From Flammeovirgaceae bacterium UBA5008 (GTDB lineage Bacteria > Bacteroidota > Bacteroidia > Cytophagales > Cyclobacteriaceae), in the NCBI GenBank assembly GCA_002398365.1, contig DGYK01000038.1, positions 1 through 13,949 on the forward strand: a DNA stretch of 13,949 nt, in the 5' to 3' direction. The position numbers were made by a program, and so were the translations under genes. The notes under the pieces were generated by a model. It saw only the letters and a list, made by a program, of their open reading frames with translations, searched no databases and was not told the origin of the DNA. Below, piece after piece: positions 6,749 through 13,949 of the stretch. Positions within the stretch are counted from its first letter, which is position 1, and each line of letters starts with the position of its first letter.

Positions 6749-8281
6749 TCATTTTTTTGATAACTCTCCGGAGATGCTCTCGTTGATTTCTTTTTCAATT
6801 TTTCTAAAGACATTTTTTCCATTCATAGCACTGTGATCTAGACCGGGGAGACGGTAAATATGACAAAGAATTTGCTGCTGCTTCAAAGTTTGTTCTAAAA
6901 GCGCAACGGATTCGTCGAGATAAAAATCGTCCTGCGTACCGACGTAGATATGAATCTTATTGTCCAATTGATTCTTCAAGTGAACGCTGTTTCTTTGCAA
7001 TAACACGCTGATGTCTCGCTCTTTCCAATGCAGCGCCACTCGCGGGTCAATTTTGCCTGTCGATCTGTTCCACAGTTTTTCTGGCCTGTTATTCTCCGCT
7101 CCTCCAAAACTTGCTTCGTGTGAAGTCAATTGCTCACCTTTAAAAATAGCAGACTCAAAATCTGAGAACTGCTTGAATGCCGGTTTGTTTTCAACGCCGT
7201 ATATCGGGCGCTCTAGAACACGTAAACGCCCTGTAGAATCATAAAAGGCATTGGCGTTCTTACTATAGATATTGATTCTGTAAAATGATCTGAAATCGAC
7301 AGGATCCGGTGCAGCCGCCCACACACCATTGAATGTATCAGGATAGTTTACTTGTAACCATAAAGCCGCCCAACCTCCTGAAGAGAAGCCAGTTAAGTAT
7401 CTCTTGCTTGGTGATGTCCTAAAACTGGCATCAATATAGGGAATAAATTCCTTCACAAATGAAGTGGCACGAGGTCCGTTATTTTCCGAGTCTGCAAAAA
7501 CATGGTTCCCTAAGTCGCATGAGGGATTCATCACTATAAAAATTTTTTCAGGGCCGCTATTGAACTTTTGTCGAAGATAGAGCGCGTCCCTGTGATCGTT
7601 GTCGAAATCGGGAAAGACATATACCACCGGATAGCTCTTTTTTTTCTTGCCGAAATAAGATTTAGGCAAAACGACTGCGCCTGTCACAAAGTAGTCTCTA
7701 CTGTAAAATTTGCTCAACAATTCACTCTTGAATTTCACCTGCGTAACAAACTTATTATTGTCGGGGAACGACGAGAATTCGTATATCATATTGAGATGAA
7801 ACGATACAGTCCTTGTACCGCCATTTTTGAATTCTACGATCTTCGAAATACAATATATATTTCCTTCTGCATAAGCAAAATGCCGATCGTTTGGATTGCG
7901 ATCAAAAACAGCAGTGACGCTGTACTTACCCGGTGGGATGGAATCTATCGGGAAGATAAAATCGCGTGCATATCCTTTTTTTATCATCAACTCCCCCATG
8001 CAATTCCAGCGATCTACATCAAGCGAAAATATCGGCTGACGGGTCAATGCATTAATGGCAAAGACACCATCAGTTCTCGTGGTGTCAGCCCACATTACAA
8101 CGTACGCGGTGCCAGAGAGCGTGGAGTCTTGAACTAACGATTTGTCAATGGATATTTTAAATTCAGCTCTGGACTGTCCTTTCAGCGACGACACTCCGGA
8201 AAATAGCAGGAATGCGATGAGAGTACAGCGGCTTACGAAGTTAATCTTGGTTGGTTCGAATGAAATTAAATTGAACGACAT
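6749..8281 (-). CDS. Secreted Fes/esterase-D-like alpha/beta hydrolase
   Basis: A 510-residue protein with an N-terminal export signal: Arg18, then the hydrophobic stretch CTLIAFLLFSGV, and a likely cleavage near GQ-SRA (about 36-37). It is therefore expected in the periplasm or outside the cell. Residues about 40-165 form a beta-rich lead domain of the kind seen in large secreted enterochelin-esterase-like proteins. The catalytic domain (about 180-500, PF00756 type) has the nucleophile S300 in GFSSGG, an acid at D451 or D452 in GTQDDFYLD, and H483 in LDHSAM. Family members cleave esters, including ester bonds of siderophores and other peptides. It is first in the operon with the exporter and methyltransferase, which suggests it acts on the exported product: maturation, breakdown for re-use, or self-resistance to a depsipeptide. 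An unrelated nutrient ester as substrate cannot be excluded. Confidence 0.82.
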   Translation of the reverse strand: MSFNLISFEPTKINFVSRCTLIAFLLFSGVSSLKGQSRAEFKISIDKSLVQDSTLSGTAYVVMWADTTRTDGVFAINALTRQPIFSLDVDRWNCMGELMIKKGYARDFIFPIDSIPPGKYSVTAVFDRNPNDRHFAYAEGNIYCISKIVEFKNGGTRTVSFHLNMIYEFSSFPDNNKFVTQVKFKSELLSKFYSRDYFVTGAVVLPKSYFGKKKKSYPVVYVFPDFDNDHRDALYLRQKFNSGPEKIFIVMNPSCDLGNHVFADSENNGPRATSFVKEFIPYIDASFRTSPSKRYLTGFSSGGWAALWLQVNYPDTFNGVWAAAPDPVDFRSFYRINIYSKNANAFYDSTGRLRVLERPIYGVENKPAFKQFSDFESAIFKGEQLTSHEASFGGAENNRPEKLWNRSTGKIDPRVALHWKERDISVLLQRNSVHLKNQLDNKIHIYVGTQDDFYLDESVALLEQTLKQQQILCHIYRLPGLDHSAMNGKNVFRKIEKEINESISGELSKK

Positions 8282-8377
8282 ATTTCTTAAAATTGAATAG
8301 TATTGAAACCAAAATCCGAAGCTTTGTTATTCGCTAATTTTGAAATAAATTGCTAAAAATCAAAATAAATTCCTATT
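8282..8377. promoter_or_regulatory. AT-rich divergent promoter region
   Basis: This 96-nt gap separates the divergent esterase and loading-NRPS genes and should hold promoters for both. On the plus strand TAATTTTG at 8335-8342 matches the TAnnTTTG -7 consensus and would start transcription about 30 nt before the GTG. A TTTG at 8323-8326 is too close to be its -33 partner. On the minus strand only a near match (TTATTTTG, the complement of 8361-8368) is seen. No clear operator palindrome was found. Confidence 0.4.
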
Positions 8378-11300
8378 GTGAGCGTTTTAAATTTTGATCA
8401 ACGGTTGTCCGCTGACAATCTCGTTGAACTCTTAAGAATGAATGCGCACTTTGATAAAGGTGTCACGTTTGTTGTTCCGGGTAATGAAGTCAAACTCCTA
8501 TACGCTGACATCTACAAGTCCTCCGAAAGCATTGGCAGAAAATTAAGTTCCATGTTTGCTTCATATCCTGCTTTGGTGGTATTCCAAATCTCCAATCAGC
8601 GGGAATTTATTGAAATGTTCTGGGGCTGCTTGCAGGCTGGCGCAATTCCTGTTCCGCTAACGCCAGCACAAAACGAGAGCACACAGGCAAAACTACTTCA
8701 GGTTTTAACGGGTCTTAGCAACCCATTTTTGATATCGGATGATCCCTCAATACTTGATTTTGTAGCTAAAGAGACGCTGCTTTCTCCGGATGCACTTTTG
8801 AGAACCACTGAGATATTCTCGCTCCCTGAAGCGACGACCGCTACAAGGAACCAGAGCGACGTCGCATTCTTACAGTTTTCGTCGGGCAGCACTGGAGTCC
8901 CTAAGGGTGTAAGTTTATCGCATGAGAATTTGATTGCCAACATAGCAGACATATACCAACGATCAGATATGGAAAATGGCGACGTGCAATTAAGTTGGAT
9001 GCCGCTTACTCATGATATGGGCCTTATCGGTGCTCACCTGACCGGTGTTTTCGGAAATCTGGATCAGTATTTGATGCCGACGGAGTTGTTTATCAGAAGA
9101 CCGCAGATATGGATGGACCTTGCGTCTAAGTGCCGCGTTACCCACACTTACTCGCCAAATTTTGGCTACCGATATTTTCTTACCGCTATTGAGAAACAGA
9201 GTGATCATCGTTGGGATCTCAGCCAGCTCAAGGTCATATATAATGGTGCCGAACCTATCTCGCACAGCTTGATGACTGAGTTCGAAAATGAGTTGGCTCC
9301 GCATAAGCTACGTTCAGGTGTCATTCGGCCTGCCTATGGTTTGGCAGAAGCATCGGTGGCCGTCACACTTTCTGAGAATGGAAATCGCCATCAACTCATC
9401 ATTGATCGCAAGTCTTTGGTGGTCGGTCAAAAAGCCAAAGTCAGTTCTATGGGGCTGAGAGTTGTTAGCGTAGGTCGTCCGCTCCCGTCATGTAAGGTAA
9501 GAATCACTGATGAGCGTGACGCAGAGTTATCAGATGAGATTGTTGGAAACATTCATATCCAGGGGAAAAACGTCACGACTGGATATTGGAATAACAGCCT
9601 TGCCAATAAGTCACTTTTTGCTGGCGAATGGCTTCGAACCGGTGACATTGGTTTCATCAGTCAGGGATTGCTGTATGTAACAGGTAGAAAAAGTAATATC
9701 ATTATTATCAGCGGGCAAAACTATTTTCCAGAAGATATCGAGCAGTTCTTATTCGAAATTCCCGAGATAAAGATGACGAAGGTGGCTTGCACCTCGGTCG
9801 CAGTCGATGAGGCCGAAGAGTTGGTTGTCTTTGTTGATATAAAGGCTCCGATTGAAAGAAAGCGAGAGATAGCTCGCGAGATTTCACTTAAGATATTTAA
9901 GTCGCTGGGTCTAGCCATTTATGATGTCATTTTTGTTAAGTCTATCCCAAGAACAACCAGCGGCAAGATCAAGCGATTTAGACTGAGGGAGATGTATGAA
10001 GAGCGAGACAAGAGTTTGCAGAGACAGGCTGTTGACTTGCCGAGTACGATCAGTGAGTATGTTACGAACTTGATTGGGAAATTGATATCCAAGGAAGTAA
10101 CAATGGATGACAACCTTGTCAGCGCAGGAGTTTCGAGTCTGTCGACGCTGCACATCTTGTCCAAAGTAAACAAAGAGTTTGGCAGTGATGTACGCCTTTC
10201 CGACCTGCTCAGGAATCCAACACTTTCAGGCCTAATAGAATTGGTTCAAACCACGAGAAGCCAGGCACTGGTGGCAAAATATTTGGGGACGGAAGGATTG
10301 TTTCAAGCGTCAATAGGGCAGGAGCGCCTTTGGGCACTAAGTAAAATCAGGATCGATCTCAGTTGGACGATAACAATGCGATGGTCCTTTGGCTGCGAGT
10401 TGAATGGAGACCGTGTTAAGTCCTGCTGGGAGCTTCTGGTTATGACACATGAGGGGCTGCGATTCAAGTTTGCGGAACTGGACAGTGAGTTGAAGTATTC
10501 AGTAACAAATGATCCGCGAAACGTTATTGATTTCCAGACGTTGGATTTTTCACGGGAGGAAAATACCGACTCTGCTGTAAACCAGTTTGCTGAGCAATTT
10601 GCAAAAAAACCGTTAAGTATTTTTTCTGAAAAACTCGTCAATGTCGTTCATATTAAGACCGCTCAGTTTCGTACAGTTCTTCTTTTTAAGACGCACCATG
10701 CCTTGGTTGACGGCTGGTCGCTGGGAATTATAAGGAAAGATTTTCTCAATTTGTATTTCCGTCCCAAAGGAGAGCGGCCGGTTGTCAGAGCATTAGATCA
10801 TTTTCGTTACAAAGATTTTGCGGCATTGCAACGTGAGAAGGTTGAGGATGGGTTGTCTAAGGAAAAAGAATTCTGGACTGAGTATCTTCAAGAGGGGTTC
10901 CAGATGTCGACTTTTCCTAGGCTTAATTTAGTAATCGAAGCCGACAAGTCAATATTTGCCATCTCATCATCCCTTCCGGGATCCGTTGTTAAGGCTATTG
11001 ATCAACTGTCTGGAGAAGCTCAGACTACAACTTTCACCACGCTCTTTACGGCCTTGGCAGTCTCAATTGCACAACATACGTCAAACTCAGATGTTGGGAT
11101 TGGGCTGATCGCTTCGGGACGAACCGCCAGCGACTTAATTGACGAGGTGGGATATTTTTTGAACATCCTCCCGTTGAAACTAAAAATTGATGAACGAAAG
11201 GCTTTTAATCTTCTATTGCATGAAACGCACGCAGCAATCAGCGCCGTTATAGAGTATCAGGAATTGCCGATAGAGGTTATCTCCAAATTGAACCAGAATC

Positions 11301-13949
11301 GTGAGCAACGCCTATTCTCGGAATTTGGGATTATTGTTGTCTATCAAGACTTTGATTTCTTGTTAAAGGACAGCGCTTCGGACGTTGATGTTGTCATGGA
11401 AGAGATTCCTTCGGGAGAGGTTATCTCTGATTTGTACATCGAGATTGAACGTCGGGACCAATCCATCTTAGTGAAGATCAGCTATAACAGTGCTCTGTAT
11501 TATGAAAGTCAAATAAGGAATTTTGCTGCTTCATTTCTTCGTCTGCTAAACCACGTTACTGCAAATCCGGAAAAACCAATCTGCTCCTTTTCCATTGTAG
11601 GAGAAGAGGAGAGGAAGCAGTTGAAAATATTTGGAGGGGAGATCGTAGCGCCAAAATCCTCCACCATATGGGGACTTTTTGAAACTTCGTTCAAGGAAAA
11701 GCGAACCGCACCAGCTCTCGCATTTGAAAGCGTTGGAATGTCATATGCTGAAATGGAAATCGAATTTCTTGCTATTGCCGCTGCGCTGAAAGAAAAATTC
11801 GGTTGTCAACGTGGAGACATAGTCGTTCTTTATCTTGGTCGGTCCGATAAAATGGTGACAGCGTTACTGGCTGTATGGACGCTCGGTGCAGTCGCGGTTC
11901 CTATCGACAGTGACTTACCTGCCTTACGTTTAATGGAAATAGTAAGTGACTGTCGCCCACTGTTAACCGTGGGTGAAAAGAGAATTCCATTTTCTGCCAA
12001 CGAAAAGTTCTCACTGCTCTCCGATCTCAACTTAAGGGAAGAAGGTTTTAAACCTAATGTAGAGATTCAAGGGGACGATCCTGCCTATATCATTTATACC
12101 TCTGGGTCCAGTGGGAAACCCAAAGCCGTCGTGGTCAGTCACCAGTCGCTGGTCTCCGTAGCTGAAGCATGGATTTGTTCCTATAAACTAGAAGGAGCCG
12201 CGCACCGCATTTTGCAAGTGGTGAGTTTCGGATTTGATGTATTCATTGGCGATGTATGTCGCGCGTTTAGTAGTGGTGGCTCTCTAGTAATTTGTCCACA
12301 GCATGTTCTTGGTGATCCGGCGGAATTGTTTGACGTGTTGGAGCAAAACAAAATATCAATGCTCGAATCTACACCATCAATCCTCCTTCCGTTGCTAGGG
12401 TATATAGTTGAAAACAGAAAGTCCCACGATTTTCTAAAAATCGTGATTGTCGGCTCGGAGGGTTGGTCTATGAAACGATGGATCTTTTTACAAAGCAAAC
12501 TTTCGCCTGACCTGCGCCTCATCAATAGCTTCGGCACCACGGAGACAGCAATTGACTCCGCTTTTTTCGAAAGCAGTCGCGTTCCATCGTCGTCGTTTGA
12601 AATGGTGCCTATAGGCAGGCCGCTCATGAATACGGTATTGCATGTGCTGGACGAATACCATAGGCCTCTCCCTGTGGGAGTGATCGGGGAACTTTACATT
12701 GGTGGGGGCGGCCTAGCCTTAGGTTATCTCAACGACCCATCACTCACTTCAACTAAATTTGTTGCCCTGCCCGTTGATGATGGATTGCTATACAGCACAG
12801 GCGATGCCGCAAGATGGCACCCTGATGGGAATCTAGAGTTTCTCAGAAGGACGGACAAGCAAATAAAAATTCGAGGCAACAGAATTGAGCCGGCGGATAT
12901 TGAAGGTGTCATGGAGCAGTTCGACTCGGTAGACCGTGCGCTTGTTGTTGTCGGGACCATTGAAAACGAACAGGTTCTCGTTGGTTACATTTCCAGTCAA
13001 AAAGGCAAAATCAATGAAAGTTCTTTAAGGAGATTTTTGTGGGAACGCTTGCCGAGGTATATGATCCCACACTACTTTGTAATCCTCCCTGTTTTTCCTT
13101 TGATGCTGAACGGAAAGATCAACTCCAAAGCACTGCCTTTACCTCGGACCGATCTCGACACGTTAGACGATGAAAAAGTTGAATTGCCCAATGAAATTGC
13201 AATGATTCAACTGTGGTCGGAAGTTCTTAACAAGAAATCAATCAGTCGTCGCAGTAACTTCTTCAATGAGGGAGGGCAATCAATTAAAGCGATTAAATTA
13301 CTTTCGAGGCTAAACAAATTATTCCCAGCGGCATACGAATTGCAAGATATTTTCAAATATCCCGTTCTTAGAGATTTTGCCGAACTATCGACTTCGAGAA
13401 AATTTATGACGATAGTCGATGAGACTTCCAACTTTGTTGATTTATCGCGAGGACAGCAGGGGATATTTATTCATACTCAAGTTTCAGGAAGCCCCTCAAT
13501 ATATAATCTAATGGAGGCGTTCGAACTGGAACAAATGCCTGACGTCGCCAATTTGCAGAGGTCAATAGATACTCTGGTAGCTGAGCATGAAGTACTGAGA
13601 ACAGTTTTTTGTCGTTACGAAAATAAATGGAAACAGGAAATCTTGAATGACGTTCCGGCTTACGAGGTCAAGATAATTGGGGTTGCAGAGGAAAAAAAGA
13701 ACGACGTGATCACCGATTGTGGTATGAAGGAGTTCGACCTTGCTTACTGGCCACTGTTTAGAGTAATTATTATAGACTCGGGCAAAAAACCGGTGCTACT
13801 TTTTATTATTCATCATATCATCTCAGATTACACCACTAAAGAATTAATTTACAAAAGACTTTCGGAACTATACCAGTTTAAAAAGAAGCCGTCTCAAAAA
13901 GTTATTCAGTTTCGCCAGTTTGTGTCGCTTGAAAAAGCGAAGGCCACAG
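8378..13949 (+). CDS. NRPS loading protein: FAAL-ACP-C-A-PCP-C (3' end outside the window)
   Basis: A single open frame of 1857 codons runs off the right edge. The start is GTG at 8378: an in-frame stop lies at 8366-8368, and the next ATG (8438) would remove the conserved NLVELLR opening. Domains by residue. A fatty-acyl-AMP ligase occupies about 1-545 (FSSGSTGVPKG at 167; WMPLTHDMG at 207; Lys530 in SGKIK). An ACP occupies about 555-625, with phosphopantetheine Ser587 in GVSSL. C1 runs about 640-1080 (HHALVDG at 773; VGYFLNILP near 924). The A domain runs about 1095-1600 (YTSGSSGKPKA at 1240; NGKIN with Lys1580). PCP2 carries Ser1635 in EGGQSIKA. C2 starts near 1688 (HHIISDY at 1812). The A-domain pocket reads D1287 V1288 G1291 E1330 V1356 V1358 S1384 I1392 D1393 K1580, close to the ornithine code. 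The protein should load a fatty acid, couple it to Orn or a similar basic residue, and pass it to the next amino acid. No epimerase is seen, so module 1 should keep the L form. Confidence 0.93.
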   Translation, partial: MSVLNFDQRLSADNLVELLRMNAHFDKGVTFVVPGNEVKLLYADIYKSSESIGRKLSSMFASYPALVVFQISNQREFIEMFWGCLQAGAIPVPLTPAQNESTQAKLLQVLTGLSNPFLISDDPSILDFVAKETLLSPDALLRTTEIFSLPEATTATRNQSDVAFLQFSSGSTGVPKGVSLSHENLIANIADIYQRSDMENGDVQLSWMPLTHDMGLIGAHLTGVFGNLDQYLMPTELFIRRPQIWMDLASKCRVTHTYSPNFGYRYFLTAIEKQSDHRWDLSQLKVIYNGAEPISHSLMTEFENELAPHKLRSGVIRPAYGLAEASVAVTLSENGNRHQLIIDRKSLVVGQKAKVSSMGLRVVSVGRPLPSCKVRITDERDAELSDEIVGNIHIQGKNVTTGYWNNSLANKSLFAGEWLRTGDIGFISQGLLYVTGRKSNIIIISGQNYFPEDIEQFLFEIPEIKMTKVACTSVAVDEAEELVVFVDIKAPIERKREIAREISLKIFKSLGLAIYDVIFVKSIPRTTSGKIKRFRLREMYEERDKSLQRQAVDLPSTISEYVTNLIGKLISKEVTMDDNLVSAGVSSLSTLHILSKVNKEFGSDVRLSDLLRNPTLSGLIELVQTTRSQALVAKYLGTEGLFQASIGQERLWALSKIRIDLSWTITMRWSFGCELNGDRVKSCWELLVMTHEGLRFKFAELDSELKYSVTNDPRNVIDFQTLDFSREENTDSAVNQFAEQFAKKPLSIFSEKLVNVVHIKTAQFRTVLLFKTHHALVDGWSLGIIRKDFLNLYFRPKGERPVVRALDHFRYKDFAALQREKVEDGLSKEKEFWTEYLQEGFQMSTFPRLNLVIEADKSIFAISSSLPGSVVKAIDQLSGEAQTTTFTTLFTALAVSIAQHTSNSDVGIGLIASGRTASDLIDEVGYFLNILPLKLKIDERKAFNLLLHETHAAISAVIEYQELPIEVISKLNQNREQRLFSEFGIIVVYQDFDFLLKDSASDVDVVMEEIPSGEVISDLYIEIERRDQSILVKISYNSALYYESQIRNFAASFLRLLNHVTANPEKPICSFSIVGEEERKQLKIFGGEIVAPKSSTIWGLFETSFKEKRTAPALAFESVGMSYAEMEIEFLAIAAALKEKFGCQRGDIVVLYLGRSDKMVTALLAVWTLGAVAVPIDSDLPALRLMEIVSDCRPLLTVGEKRIPFSANEKFSLLSDLNLREEGFKPNVEIQGDDPAYIIYTSGSSGKPKAVVVSHQSLVSVAEAWICSYKLEGAAHRILQVVSFGFDVFIGDVCRAFSSGGSLVICPQHVLGDPAELFDVLEQNKISMLESTPSILLPLLGYIVENRKSHDFLKIVIVGSEGWSMKRWIFLQSKLSPDLRLINSFGTTETAIDSAFFESSRVPSSSFEMVPIGRPLMNTVLHVLDEYHRPLPVGVIGELYIGGGGLALGYLNDPSLTSTKFVALPVDDGLLYSTGDAARWHPDGNLEFLRRTDKQIKIRGNRIEPADIEGVMEQFDSVDRALVVVGTIENEQVLVGYISSQKGKINESSLRRFLWERLPRYMIPHYFVILPVFPLMLNGKINSKALPLPRTDLDTLDDEKVELPNEIAMIQLWSEVLNKKSISRRSNFFNEGGQSIKAIKLLSRLNKLFPAAYELQDIFKYPVLRDFAELSTSRKFMTIVDETSNFVDLSRGQQGIFIHTQVSGSPSIYNLMEAFELEQMPDVANLQRSIDTLVAEHEVLRTVFCRYENKWKQEILNDVPAYEVKIIGVAEEKKNDVITDCGMKEFDLAYWPLFRVIIIDSGKKPVLLFIIHHIISDYTTKELIYKRLSELYQFKKKPSQKVIQFRQFVSLEKAKAT

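Noticed and set aside
7568..8137. 189-codon plus-strand ORF
   Set aside because: It is antisense to the well-supported esterase, includes part of its signal and lead domain, and its translation shows no recognisable domain.
8323..8342. TTTG / TAATTTTG as a complete -33/-7 promoter pair
   Set aside because: The 8-nt spacer is far too short; only the -7-like box is retained as a weak candidate.
12181..12627. 148-codon minus-strand ORF
   Set aside because: It is antisense to the A domain, whose core motifs lie in the plus frame; its Ser-rich composition is typical of a shadow frame.
13811..13831. Heterocyclisation (Cy) domain because of the altered HHxxxDG motif
   Set aside because: Cy domains have DxxxxD and lose both histidines; here HHxxxD is kept.
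1..13949. CRISPR arrays, tRNA or rRNA genes, riboswitches
   Set aside because: Both strands were read; no regularly spaced repeats, cloverleaf-like sequence or known RNA motif was recognised, and nearly all the sequence is accounted for by protein genes.

Overview
The window looks like part of a non-ribosomal peptide synthetase (NRPS) locus, probably from a Bacteroidota (Bacteroidetes) bacterium. The clues are moderately AT-rich DNA, gene starts mostly without Shine-Dalgarno sequences, a perfect TAnnTTTG-type -7 box (TATATTTG) before the hydroxylase gene, and a secreted esterase of a type common in that phylum. The phylum call is an inference; no rRNA or housekeeping gene is present.

Layout, left to right. 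(1) 1-842, +: the 3' end of an NRPS gene, with a carrier protein and a terminal thioesterase that would release a finished peptide. (2) About 894-1289, +: the C-terminal remnant of an IS3-family transposase, then a 9-bp-arm hairpin at 1321-1345. (3) 1514-2209, +: a stand-alone type II (editing) thioesterase. (4) 2342-3952, +: a 536-residue CmlA-like diiron beta-hydroxylase with a metallo-beta-lactamase fold, of the kind that hydroxylates amino acids bound to NRPS carrier proteins. (5) 8281 down to 3956, -: a likely three-gene operon of secreted Fes/esterase-D-like hydrolase, ABC exporter and SAM-dependent methyltransferase, ending 3 nt from the hydroxylase stop. (6) 8282-8377: a short AT-rich divergent promoter region. 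(7) 8378 to beyond 13949, +: a large NRPS gene that has no stop in the window, with domain order fatty-acyl-AMP ligase / ACP / condensation / adenylation / PCP / condensation (cut).

How it fits together (inference). The right-hand NRPS activates a fatty acid, loads it on its first carrier and joins it to the amino acid of module 1. The ten-residue code read from that adenylation domain, DVGEVVSIDK, is close to the ornithine code DVGEIGSIDK. The start of the product should therefore be an N-acyl-ornithine or a similar basic residue. The hydroxylase would add a beta-hydroxyl to a carrier-bound residue, the type II thioesterase would clear misloaded carriers, the methyltransferase may decorate the product, the ABC protein would export it, and the secreted esterase could cleave, mature or detoxify it outside the cytoplasm. 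The releasing thioesterase lies upstream of the loading module, with both genes on the same strand. The window is therefore either the junction of two NRPS gene sets or one pathway whose gene order is not colinear.

No tRNA, rRNA, CRISPR array, riboswitch or origin was recognised. Apart from the IS remnant interval, the window is densely coding.
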